A stretch of DNA of 21,864 bases from an uncultured Oscillospiraceae bacterium (GCA_910587135.1 CAJULF010000044.1:1-21864); one strand, 5' to 3'. Positions 13,501 to 20,871 are shown, counted from the first letter of the stretch. Numbers and translations: made by a program. The notes: a model not told the origin generated them from the sequence alone.

Positions 13501-16500
13501 CGTGAACATCTCCTGCGGTATAAACATCGAACCAAGCCTGAAGCCTATATCCACAATCGGGATAAACGGCGGCTGATGTTCTTTAAGCGCTTTGACATTG
13601 CGCGAGAACAGATCGGGGTTTTCTTCGGCTTTCACCATAGCAAGCCCGAGCTTCTGTTTGGTATATCCCGAAAGATATTCCTCGGCGGTTTCCCATCCGC
13701 TGTACTTATCGCCGTTATTTTTGGCGGGATTGCAGTAGATGTTATCGCCAAGCTCGGATATGACCTCGTCCTCGCTCTTGCCGCAAAGCTGCGCCATATA
13801 ATGAAGATCTATTTTCCGCTTGAGATTAAGGGATATGTGCATAGCCTCAAGCGCGTTACCGGCATGATCGGGACTGCGCTGCGGATATACTGTGCGCTTT
13901 GAAAATATATCCGCTTTGGAATAGGTCATATCCTTTCCGTTGACCTTGTTTTCTATCTCCAGAGCGCTCAGCTTCGGAGCGCGTATATCGTCCTGAAACG
14001 CGCGGCGATTGGTCTGGCTGTTGATATTTCCGTATTTCTTTACGAACAGATCATAGCGCTCATTCAGAACACCCTGCGCTTCGGCAAGCTGCTCATCGGT
14101 GCAGTCGTTCCTTTGCAGGGATATTACCGCGTCGACCTGCTCGGCAATGCCGCACATATCCATAATGCGCAACCGTTCCTTGTCATCCTTTGCCTTATAT
14201 TCCGCGGCACTGTCCGCTTCCGCAAAGTACAGTGTGCCATTGTCCACATAATAGGTAAAGGGACGAACACCTTCGGGGATTTTTTCTTTTTCACTGTTTT
14301 CCTCGGGCAGATCGTCAATGGTAGGCTCGGCGCTGAAATGCGCGTCCAATGTCCGTATTGTGTTTCCGAGCAGCTCTTTAAGGGCGGCGTTTTCTTTGGG
14401 GGCAACCGTATTTGTCGGTCCGTAGGGACCGTTTACCATTTGCATATCGCCGAGAATGTTATTGGAATTAGCCGCAAAATATGTATTGCAGTTGAACCAG
14501 TTTCCCTTTATCTGAATACCGTCGCATTTTATCCAGTCGGGCAGCTCGTTTCTCGGAATTTCATCAACGTTTCTTTCCTGTCCGATTTTCTGAAAGAAAA
14601 GAATATCCGTGACAGCTTCTGTTCCCGCTGTCCTGAAAGCGTTATCGGGCAGGCGTATTGCCCCTATAAGATCGGCGCGTCTGTACATTTCAAGACGCGC
14701 CGATTTGTCGAATTTATCCATAGTGCCGCTTGAAGTAATAAGCGCCGCTATACCGCCTGTTTTCAGCTTGTCAAGCGATTTTATGAAAAAATAATCATGA
14801 ATATAATATTCATTATCATAGCTCCTGTCATAGGGCTTGAACTCCCCGAAGGGGACGTTTCCCACAACGACGTCAAACTCGCCGTTGCCGAATTTCGTAT
14901 ACTCAAAGCCCTTGTTCTGTATTTTCGCGGCAGGGTAAAGCAGCTTTGCTATACGCGAAGTAAGGCTGTCAAGCTCCACTCCGAAAAACCTGCTGTTATC
15001 CGCCATCTCCCGCGGCATATTTCCGAAAAAGTTTCCCGTACCCATTGCCGGGTCGAGAATATATCCGCCCTTGAAGCCAAAGCGCTCCAAGCCCTCATAT
15101 ATACTATTTATAATATAAGGGTCGGTATAAAAGGCGGTTCGTGTAGAAGCCCGCGCCGCTTTATATTCGCTCTGCGAGAGCAGGGTTTTAAGCTCCACAT
15201 ACTCCCTGTGCCAGTTATCCCTGCTTTCGTCAAAAGCGTCGGATATACCGCCCCAGCCGCTGTAACGCGCAAGCACCTCCTGCTCCTGCGGCGTTGCGGC
15301 TCTGCGTTCCCTTTCTACCGTTTGCAGCACCTTTATCGCCGCTATGTTGTCCTCATACTTTGCCTTTGCTCCCTTAGAATATGAGAAGTTTTCGGGGAAA
15401 CGGTAGTTTTGCGGAGGCTCGGCTATTTGTGTTTTTTCCGCAGGTGCGACATGATGCCGCACCTCTTTCAGCCTGTCGCGTTCATCAAAAACCTTTTTGA
15501 CTATATCGTCATAGGATATTTCCGTAAGCTGTTCGTTATCCGATATAGCAGCCCGAGCCTCATCAAAGCTCCGATAAACCTTATCGTCATACGCCCTAAG
15601 CTGCCCTTTGCCATCGGCGGTCACAATGCGATAATATTCCCGCGTTTCTCCAAATGAGCCGCCCTCGTTCTGAACATCGGTATTGATAAGCTCGCTGTGG
15701 AAATCACTGTTGGAGTAATTGTCCGTGCTTTCAACGGCGGCTTCTGTTATACTTGCGCTCTGTTTTTCGCCCGGCTCGCCTGCCTTTTTATCGGAGGAAG
15801 CGGCGTTTTCCCGCGGAACGTATTCAAAGCCGTCGTTCTGAAAAGACTCTTTCCAGCGCCCTATAATATTTTTTGAGCGCATAGTCGAGCTTTTATCGAT
15901 ATTCTCAAGGCTGACCGAAATATCTCCGATATCGGTTATTTCCCATACCTCGCCGTCGTATCTGACGCGATCCCCGACCTGCAATTCATCAACGGATTTT
16001 GGCAAATCATCGGCGGGCTTTGCCGAAGTCGTTCCTACATATGTGTCGAAACCCTCCACATGATCCGCGCCGCCGTAATCGAAATCGGGCATATGCTCGT
16101 CGGCTTCTTCCCAAGTCGGGTACGCGCCTGAAAGCGGATCGCCGTACTCGTTACATACATACCATTCGGTTACATAGTTCTCACGCGGATGAGGTTCTTC
16201 ATTTTCCTCGCTTGAGTCGCCGTAGTCCTCTATTGTGAAATCATTCTTCTTCAGATAATTAAAAACCTCGGCAGGCTTTGAATCACCGAACGAACACAAG
16301 TAAACGCCTTTCAGGTCGTCCGTATCGGCAACGACAGCAGGATTGCCGTCCTCGTCGTATTCGATTCGGAAATTTTCAAAACTTCTTTGACGTGCGTTGT
16401 CTATCGGGATACCCACCTGTCTGTCGCTGTCATGCGGCACATCAAGCAGTACAGTCCTACAGTTGCGGATCGCTCGGTCAAATTCGCGGGCGCTATCTAT

Positions 16501-18570
16501 AAAATCTTTCAGCTCAGATATTCTTGAAGGACTGTCCGAAACGAAAATATAACTCTCTGATACACTGCCGCTGTTATTAAGAAAACCCTCCGCGTATCCT
16601 ACAAATTCCGTATCGGTAATATCCACAAGCGACACTTTCGAAGCGGAATCAATATAGCTTGCGGGATCGCTGCTCAGCAGCGCTTCGTCTATATCGTCAA
16701 AATCGAAGCGGTTGTACACAAGCTGCCCGCCCTCGGAGCTGTCAGGATTGTAATATACGTCGGTCACATGCTCAGACTCGAGGTTCACAAAAAACTTGTC
16801 GCTGTTGCCGTATTTCGCCATGATCTCAGCGACCTTTTCCTCAATCTCTGCGGGGAGATTTTCGGTCAGATCGGATTCATTTTCAGCAAGGAGCCCGTAT
16901 TCCCTTAAAACCGTCTTTGCGTACTCTATCTGATATGTGTCAAATTGGTTTGACGGACGATAATTTTTTAGAGTTTTCTTCGCTCGTTCAATTCTTTCAT
17001 CAATTTCTGCCTGAGTGATATATTCGCCGCTATCTATAAGCTCCGCGGTAAATTGCGCGACCTCGCTCCAACCGAAACGGGCGGTAGATATCCCATCAGG
17101 AGCGAGAACGTCCTTGACACTTATGCGTATCCCCTTGGAGTCGTGATTGATAAAATCAACATCGCCGTTTCCGCTGTGACCGCCTATGCCGTATTCCTTT
17201 TTCACAAATGCGGCAAACTCTTTGTTTGTGGGCGCTTCGTTTAAATAATATTCCTGAACGCGGAATTTGCCGTCAACAAAGCCCGTCCCGCGGAGAATTT
17301 CTTCCTCAAGCAGCGCAAGGCGGTTATACTCGCCTATAAAAAGACCGTTTGTATCTTCCGATGGTTCATCGGTGAAAAAAGAAAGCTGCTCTCCGTCGCT
17401 GACAAAAAAGGCGGAGTCCTCATCGGATTCCGCCTCATCGTATTCTTCTTCAATCAGTTCGTCATCATACTCAGATTGATATTCGCTATCTCCGTCAGCA
17501 TACCCCTGCTCCAAATCTCCGCCGACAGCCAGTTCACGCACTGACGTATTGTATACCAAGCCGCGCTCTGTGACTGCGTTTCTATCGCTGTGAGCTGCGC
17601 CGCCCTCGCTTCGTAGTCCCCGCTGAGTATCATTTTCTTTTTCAGCGTTTCCTCCGTCAGCGTTCTGCTCTGCTCCGCTTTCGCCGCTATTTCCTCCCAT
17701 ATCGTCCGGTAAAGACCGCTTATGTTGATCATTTCCAACGCCGTTTTGTCCGTTTCGTTCATCAGGTCTAACGCTTTCCTCGCTGTCGGTGACATCTGCG
17801 CTCTGCCGTAACTCTCGAATTTCGGATATTTCAGACCGTCCTTCTCTTCGTAAGGGATATCGTAGATGTCGTCCGCATACTGCAGCTTCATACTGCTCAT
17901 ATTCTTTCCTCCTTATCGTCCTGTCAACGTCCCTCAGTACCTCCCGCGCAAGCACCGCTGCCGCGTTTCCCATTGCAATTATGGAAAGATCGCTTCCGAG
18001 CTTTTCCGTAACGGAAAAGTCATATTCGCGGTCGATACCGCATCTTGTCATGCATATACACTTTGCACTTTCGGATATCAGCCGCAGCACGCGCGGGTCG
18101 TTTTCTATTGTTTTGGTTAGTTTGCTATCATAATTATACACCAAATCTATATTTTTGTCAAGGGCTTTTATAAGAAATTCTTCCAGGGAATTTACCTTTT
18201 CATTGTTTTCCGCGTTAAATTTGCCAACGATCCCGTCCGCTATCCGCTCGGACATTACCCATTTAGGATTAAACGCCGCGCCGTAGGTCTGCGAGATATC
18301 GAAAAGATATGTAAGCTGCGTGTCGGTTCTGTCCTTGAAAACAGCGACAGACTTTTCACCGCGCCGGACGTACCGCCCGCACTTGTTCCACTGCTGCAGG
18401 GTACCGCACACTGTCGCATTGGGATTCTGCTCGGTAAGCAGCATTGCTTCGCAGAACGACAGCCGCCAGAAATTGGATGTTCGTCTGAGCGTGTCCTCCC
18501 ACTTCTGCGGATCGCGCAGCACTTTCAGCTTGCGGTCGTAGACCTGCGATATTTCTGTTACTCTTGCCAT
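10555..18570 (-). CDS. Giant multidomain protein: ArdC-like N-terminus, DNA methylase, SNF2-type helicase
   Basis: 2671 aa, one unbroken frame. Residues 30-80 resemble the ArdC-type ssDNA-binding N-domain (FCEAMLLTEQNPNATVCGTL, then GRYVRRGEKSVAVF). Residues 230-400 are low-complexity and charged, overlapping the nested gene at 17454-17900. Residues 430-1030 hold accessory modules (GHSGNGDVDFINHDSKGIRI; DELQVGDRVRYDGEVWEITD). A class-I methylase follows: LDPAMGTGNFF at about 1170 and GNVPFGEF at about 1236. The SF2/SNF2 motor has AHEVGTGKTS (Walker A) at about 1862, VDEAHNYKN at about 2027, MTGTPISNA at about 2083 and QRNGRGIRQGN at about 2350. Such proteins are typical of Tn1549-like elements, where they may protect or unwind incoming DNA. 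The ATG at 18570 has AAAGGAGA upstream. The tail ends DEDEDYSPEM. Residues 1036-1043 are encoded by hairpin copy 11. Confidence 0.92.
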   Translation of the reverse strand: MARVTEISQVYDRKLKVLRDPQKWEDTLRRTSNFWRLSFCEAMLLTEQNPNATVCGTLQQWNKCGRYVRRGEKSVAVFKDRTDTQLTYLFDISQTYGAAFNPKWVMSERIADGIVGKFNAENNEKVNSLEEFLIKALDKNIDLVYNYDSKLTKTIENDPRVLRLISESAKCICMTRCGIDREYDFSVTEKLGSDLSIIAMGNAAAVLAREVLRDVDRTIRRKEYEQYEAAVCGRHLRYPLRREGRSEISEIRELRQSADVTDSEESVRPDERNGQNGVGNDQHKRSLPDDMGGNSGESGAEQNADGGNAEKENDTQRGLRSEGGAAHSDRNAVTERGLVYNTSVRELAVGGDLEQGYADGDSEYQSEYDDELIEEEYDEAESDEDSAFFVSDGEQLSFFTDEPSEDTNGLFIGEYNRLALLEEEILRGTGFVDGKFRVQEYYLNEAPTNKEFAAFVKKEYGIGGHSGNGDVDFINHDSKGIRISVKDVLAPDGISTARFGWSEVAQFTAELIDSGEYITQAEIDERIERAKKTLKNYRPSNQFDTYQIEYAKTVLREYGLLAENESDLTENLPAEIEEKVAEIMAKYGNSDKFFVNLESEHVTDVYYNPDSSEGGQLVYNRFDFDDIDEALLSSDPASYIDSASKVSLVDITDTEFVGYAEGFLNNSGSVSESYIFVSDSPSRISELKDFIDSAREFDRAIRNCRTVLLDVPHDSDRQVGIPIDNARQRSFENFRIEYDEDGNPAVVADTDDLKGVYLCSFGDSKPAEVFNYLKKNDFTIEDYGDSSEENEEPHPRENYVTEWYVCNEYGDPLSGAYPTWEEADEHMPDFDYGGADHVEGFDTYVGTTSAKPADDLPKSVDELQVGDRVRYDGEVWEITDIGDISVSLENIDKSSTMRSKNIIGRWKESFQNDGFEYVPRENAASSDKKAGEPGEKQSASITEAAVESTDNYSNSDFHSELINTDVQNEGGSFGETREYYRIVTADGKGQLRAYDDKVYRSFDEARAAISDNEQLTEISYDDIVKKVFDERDRLKEVRHHVAPAEKTQIAEPPQNYRFPENFSYSKGAKAKYEDNIAAIKVLQTVERERRAATPQEQEVLARYSGWGGISDAFDESRDNWHREYVELKTLLSQSEYKAARASTRTAFYTDPYIINSIYEGLERFGFKGGYILDPAMGTGNFFGNMPREMADNSRFFGVELDSLTSRIAKLLYPAAKIQNKGFEYTKFGNGEFDVVVGNVPFGEFKPYDRSYDNEYYIHDYFFIKSLDKLKTGGIAALITSSGTMDKFDKSARLEMYRRADLIGAIRLPDNAFRTAGTEAVTDILFFQKIGQERNVDEIPRNELPDWIKCDGIQIKGNWFNCNTYFAANSNNILGDMQMVNGPYGPTNTVAPKENAALKELLGNTIRTLDAHFSAEPTIDDLPEENSEKEKIPEGVRPFTYYVDNGTLYFAEADSAAEYKAKDDKERLRIMDMCGIAEQVDAVISLQRNDCTDEQLAEAQGVLNERYDLFVKKYGNINSQTNRRAFQDDIRAPKLSALEIENKVNGKDMTYSKADIFSKRTVYPQRSPDHAGNALEAMHISLNLKRKIDLHYMAQLCGKSEDEVISELGDNIYCNPAKNNGDKYSGWETAEEYLSGYTKQKLGLAMVKAEENPDLFSRNVKALKEHQPPFIPIVDIGFRLGSMFIPQEMFTQFMWDTFETPALHRSRTVFLKELISAEYVASMNEWRIPNKTKDGNVKVDEMFGTRRLNAYELTELTLNQKRAEVKDKIKDENGKDKYILNKKETILAREKQTKIENAFREWVLSDPERIRTIENIYNDRFNAVTPRTYDGSYISVPGMAAGLNLYPHQKNAIARYAAGGCGLVAHEVGTGKTSFSAALGMYLKSIGAVNKPMYVVPNAVIGQFGEEFMRFFPEANILVANDKDFEKINRRRFLSKISAGSYDAIIISQSQFEKVPLSLERQEEMYDEKIEELTTAIAVMKQDQGSRLSVKKLESQRQSLQKNIEKLRAAFKKDDFIAFEDLGCDYLIVDEAHNYKNLSLFSKMNNVAGVNTAGGSQRAFDLECKSRYLQEINNGGGVILMTGTPISNAISEMFVWQYLLQYPRLKEMGIEYFDNWASVFGKITQSLEVKPSGSGFRMRTRFSEFCNLPELCNLFGEITDIVKTADLDLNLPQIAGGKPKMIICDKSPTQEEQTEIGLERARLIEEKMVKPEEDNMLAICTYMTKVALDGRILDPEAEDYEGSKVNECVKEILEIDKQNPRTAQVVFCDGNTPNNNVFSVYRDIKDKLVASGQYKPEEIAFIHDAKNDKQKMEIFAKINDAKIRLIIGSTQKLGTGTNIQQRLIGMHHLDAPFRPSDIEQRNGRGIRQGNSNSMVAVNYYATKGTFDTYRWQLLEKKQRTISQIMCGKPSARTCQDIDEVALTFAEMKAAATDNPLIAEKLTVDNDVERLTMLKNEHIAQQSKLADDIEKNYPDILAKQQRRYDNAVEDTESVKKDPLTDNFRIEIEGSTYTERTPAGKAIEASVEKYMKSGDDYRSYKEVMIGRFHGFEIGIRNKGLNTIDLLLHGKNTYCTGYAFSGYGATTRIDNLYAGISMQPDKIQKDMESVKANLQSAKVMYGKPFENEGELAKLLERQAFLNAQLEFGSTSESETEIVDENASADDEDEDYSPEM
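15442..15464 (-). repeat. Hairpin repeat, copy 11, inside the giant gene
   Basis: Canonical core, in frame and translated as EVRHHVAP (residues 1036-1043) in the linker between the N-terminal accessory modules and the methylase domain. It is the only copy wholly inside a gene. Confidence 0.9.
17454..17900 (-). CDS. TnpV-like protein nested in the giant gene, different frame
   Basis: 148 aa, entirely inside the giant gene in another frame. A perfect AAGGAGG lies 7 nt before the ATG at 17900, like the site used by the ParB gene. The protein looks real: a helical, balanced composition with YGRAQMSPTARKALDLMNET, ALEMINISGLYRTIWEEIAA and QSQSAAWYTIRQCVNWLSAE, whereas the giant frame is low-complexity here (rich in Gly, Asp, Glu, Arg). 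The order of motifs (a YG start, an M-x-x-SG-L helix, an E-I-A-x-x-AEQ helix, a final W-rich helix) resembles the TnpV family of clostridial mobile elements, from memory. Its function is unknown even in known elements. The assignment is tentative, but the case for translation is good. Confidence 0.55.
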   Translation of the reverse strand: MSSMKLQYADDIYDIPYEEKDGLKYPKFESYGRAQMSPTARKALDLMNETDKTALEMINISGLYRTIWEEIAAKAEQSRTLTEETLKKKMILSGDYEARAAQLTAIETQSQSAAWYTIRQCVNWLSAEIWSRGMLTEIANINLSMMTN

Positions 18571-18589
18571 ATTATTCTCCTTTTAGAGG

Positions 18590-18709
18590 TTAAAGTATTA
18601 CCAAAGCCGATATGCCTATGCTCACCAAAGCACTTACTCCAAGAAATGATAAAATAAGTATCCATACGGCAGCTATAGGTTCATAATCTCTTTCTTTTAT
18701 TTTTCTCAC
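18590..18709 (-). CDS. 39-aa single-pass membrane peptide, coupled to ParB gene
   Basis: 39 aa: a charged N-terminus (MRKIKERDYEP) followed by a hydrophobic helix from about residue 14 to the end. Its GTG start at 18709 overlaps the ParB stop in the sequence GTGA. AAGGAGGTGAT, essentially the full anti-16S sequence, lies a few nt upstream inside the end of the ParB gene. It stops 19 nt before the giant gene's ATG. Translation is very likely; function unknown, perhaps a membrane tether or small toxin-like peptide. Confidence 0.72.
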   Translation of the reverse strand: MRKIKERDYEPIAAVWILILSFLGVSALVSIGISALVIL

Positions 18710-19701
18710 GATATCACCTCCTTCAAATAAGCGGCTAACGCCAGCTCTATGATTTCTTCCGCTTCTTTTACGGTTTTGCCCGACAGATATTTCTCCGCAG
18801 TTTCGGGCGGAACCACTATTTTCGGAGCAGGCTTAGGCTTGAGGATTTTTATTATATTATCCTCCGTCAGCCGCTTTGCCTTTGCAAGCTCCGCCGCGTT
18901 TGCGGACGTTATCTTAAACGCGCTGCTGTCTGCAATGTCATAAATGCTCCGCTGAGTTGCCTGCGGAAGCTCAGCGAGAATTTCCGCCGCGGCTAACGGC
19001 AATGAGTTGTCGTCAAGCATCAGAAGCAGGGGCTGCACCAATCCGTTAAGTAAGACATATTTTTGTACCTGCTCCGATGTAATGCCCAAATCTTTCTCTG
19101 AGCGTTCTCCGAGAACCGCGGACACCCGCACCGTTTCCGAAACCGTAAGCTCTGCAAAGCGGTGTCTGTTGCTCTGCACAACGATCATATCTGCCATATC
19201 GTCTGTCAGAATATCATTGTCCGCGATACGGCATGGAGCCTTAGTCCATGCAAGACGTTCCGCCGCGGCTCTGCGTCTGCCGCCGCTTAACACCTCATAC
19301 TCTCCGTTTCCTATGGAGCGCACAAGCAGCGGCTCGGTGATCCCGCTTCGGTTTATGTCCTTAATGAGGTTTTCATCGGGAACAGCAAGAAAAATATTTT
19401 TCCGATATGGCAGAAGTCGCTCAAGTTCGATATTATAAGCCTTTTCGGGGAAACACTTTTCAATGATATCCCCAAAGCCCTCATTGTCATTGTCTGGCAT
19501 TTCAGCAGTCTGCGCTTCCCGGTATTCGTCGGGAATGGGCATTATATCTTCATCGTCATCGATGGGGATATAGATTTCCTCGTCTATCTCCGCTGCCGGC
19601 TCTTTGGATTCCACGTATGCTTCTACGGACGTTTCGCTTTCCGTGCTATCCTGCTCGCGCTGCTTTTTTGCGTAGCCCTTCAGCTTATTTAAGTCAAACA
19701 T
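18706..19701 (-). CDS. ParB/Spo0J-family protein
   Basis: 331 aa. Residues 1-85 are a very acidic leader unlike chromosomal ParB. Residues 90-165 form the ParB N-terminal CTPase-type domain, with the arginine-rich box LSGGRRRAAAERLAW at about 136-150 and the preceding GITEPLLVRSIGNGEYEV. A helix-turn-helix-rich part follows (LTVSETVRVSAVLGERSEKD, about 183-202). A C-terminal segment ending AYLKEVIS may dimerise. It likely binds a parS-like site for maintenance or regulation of the element. No ParA and no clear parS is in the window. The ATG at 19701 has AAGGAGG 5 nt upstream. It lies 12 nt after the radical SAM gene. Confidence 0.88.
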   Translation of the reverse strand: MFDLNKLKGYAKKQREQDSTESETSVEAYVESKEPAAEIDEEIYIPIDDDEDIMPIPDEYREAQTAEMPDNDNEGFGDIIEKCFPEKAYNIELERLLPYRKNIFLAVPDENLIKDINRSGITEPLLVRSIGNGEYEVLSGGRRRAAAERLAWTKAPCRIADNDILTDDMADMIVVQSNRHRFAELTVSETVRVSAVLGERSEKDLGITSEQVQKYVLLNGLVQPLLLMLDDNSLPLAAAEILAELPQATQRSIYDIADSSAFKITSANAAELAKAKRLTEDNIIKILKPKPAPKIVVPPETAEKYLSGKTVKEAEEIIELALAAYLKEVIS

Positions 19702-19713
19702 ATTTCCTCCTTA

Positions 19714-20628
19714 TCAGCCTTTATAGTCTTTAAAATCCGCACAGTTCCTGAAAACCCATCTGCAGTTGCACCATCTTTGAAGTCGCTTTATCTCGCGCGG
19801 CGCGGTTTCCTTTTGATATACCATAACATAGGGATTAAAGCCGAGATCGCGCAAAGTATAGATACGGTGCAGGTCCTCGTCAATAGTGCTGTTGTAATTT
19901 ACAAGGACATACACTGTGCGGTTTCTCTCGTTGTTTACCGACGTATGCTCGGCAAATCCTTTGAAATAACCTGTTAAGTCCTCTTTGGCGTTATCCCAAG
20001 CGAAGTGCAGCGAGTGCACCCGCACCGCGTTAAGCAGTTTGATGTTATCGGGATTTGTCAGCCTTATGTCAAGCCCCTGTGTAAAATCTATCTTCGCTCC
20101 GCTGTCCGCCAATTCTTTCAGCAGCCGCTCATGATTTTTGCAGGCTAATATATTTGGATCGAGCAGCTTTATAAGGCGCTGCCCCCGCCGGAATTCCGAA
20201 AGCTCCGCTACCTGTTCCGAGCACAAGCCCTCTTTCCTGCCCACCACGCAAAATCCACAGCCCCTCGGACAGCCGCGAGTGAGAAATCCAACCGCGTAAT
20301 CATACTGGGGATACAGCCCGTAATCGGGATAGATATGCTCTATTTCCTTTGGCAGGGGGATATTTTTCTTTTCATCAAATATCTCTCTGCCGTTCTCAAC
20401 GGTAATACAGTACCCCGTGCCGCCATTGCGAAGCTCGTCGGCGCGGACAGCGTACTCGTCGTCAATATCTTTAGTGAAAGAAAAAACCTTTGAAGCATAC
20501 ACAAGATCGTAACACTCCAAAGGGACGTAATGCTCCACGCTGTCGCCAAGCGATTTGTGGTACGCCGACAGCTTCATCAGCGGCAGCGAGGGGAAGTTGT
20601 GGCAATCAGACCATAAACCTATTTTCAT
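19714..20628 (-). CDS. Radical SAM protein (mobile-element/phage type)
   Basis: 304 aa. The 4Fe-4S cluster motif CxxxCxxC is present as RGCPRGCGFC at about residues 119-128, so it should cleave S-adenosylmethionine to a radical. The N-terminus (KIGLWSDCHNFPSLPLMKLS, then YDLVYASKVFSF) resembles the B12-binding-like Rossmann domain of a radical SAM family common in phages and gut conjugative elements; its substrate is unknown. KLLDPNILA and QGLDIRLT are typical barrel segments of that family. The ATG at 20628 is preferred because GAGG lies 8 nt upstream. An ATG 6 nt earlier is too close to it. It is followed 12 nt later by ParB, so it appears to be in one operon with it. Confidence 0.88.
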   Translation of the reverse strand: MKIGLWSDCHNFPSLPLMKLSAYHKSLGDSVEHYVPLECYDLVYASKVFSFTKDIDDEYAVRADELRNGGTGYCITVENGREIFDEKKNIPLPKEIEHIYPDYGLYPQYDYAVGFLTRGCPRGCGFCVVGRKEGLCSEQVAELSEFRRGQRLIKLLDPNILACKNHERLLKELADSGAKIDFTQGLDIRLTNPDNIKLLNAVRVHSLHFAWDNAKEDLTGYFKGFAEHTSVNNERNRTVYVLVNYNSTIDEDLHRIYTLRDLGFNPYVMVYQKETAPREIKRLQRWCNCRWVFRNCADFKDYKG

Positions 20629-20640
20629 CTTCATTACCTC
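20621..20640 (-). repeat. 20-bp direct repeat over a start codon, copy A
   Basis: GAGGTAATGAAGATGAAAAT in gene sense, identical to 20852-20871. It contains the ribosome site and start of the radical SAM gene. Confidence 0.85.
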
Positions 20641-20655
20641 TATATAACAGCAAAA

Positions 20656-20859
20656 TCAATGATTCAAATCTGTTTCATCGACTTGGTCTTGTAGAAAACT
20701 ATTTAAAAAGGTGTCGAAATCTATAATTCTTCCCTCGCCACTTTCTGCGATCCTGCATGAGCTATTGCTTACGTTTTTGTTATTTGGCTTTAATAGCTTT
20801 TTTGACAATTCCTCGTATTCCTTGTGTATCTGTTCCTCGGTCATGATAATGATTTTCAT
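20656..20859 (-). CDS. 67-aa acidic protein upstream of the radical SAM gene
   Basis: 67 aa, not recognised: MKIIIMTEEQIHKEYEELSK begins it, and the end is acidic (DFDTFLNSFLQDQVDETDLN). It has one Cys (in SNSSCRIAESGEG) and no membrane segment. GAGG lies 8 nt before the ATG at 20859, and the whole start region is a 20-bp copy of the one before the radical SAM gene. It stops 27 nt before that gene. A small protein immediately before a radical SAM enzyme could be its partner or substrate, but this radical SAM family is not known to me as a peptide modifier. TCCAA motif copy 3 lies in its leader. Confidence 0.65.
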   Translation of the reverse strand: MKIIIMTEEQIHKEYEELSKKLLKPNNKNVSNSSCRIAESGEGRIIDFDTFLNSFLQDQVDETDLNH

Positions 20860-20871
20860 CTTCATTACCTC
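20852..20871 (-). repeat. 20-bp direct repeat over a start codon, copy B
   Basis: Same 20 bases as 20621-20640, here carrying the ribosome site and start of the 67-aa gene. Suggests copying of the translation-start region between neighbouring genes. Confidence 0.85.

Noticed and set aside
14124..14405. 93-aa minus-strand frame inside the giant gene
   Set aside because: Composition is Pro/Arg/Lys-rich shadow-like, no ribosome site, and the overlapping giant frame is a normal conserved domain here.
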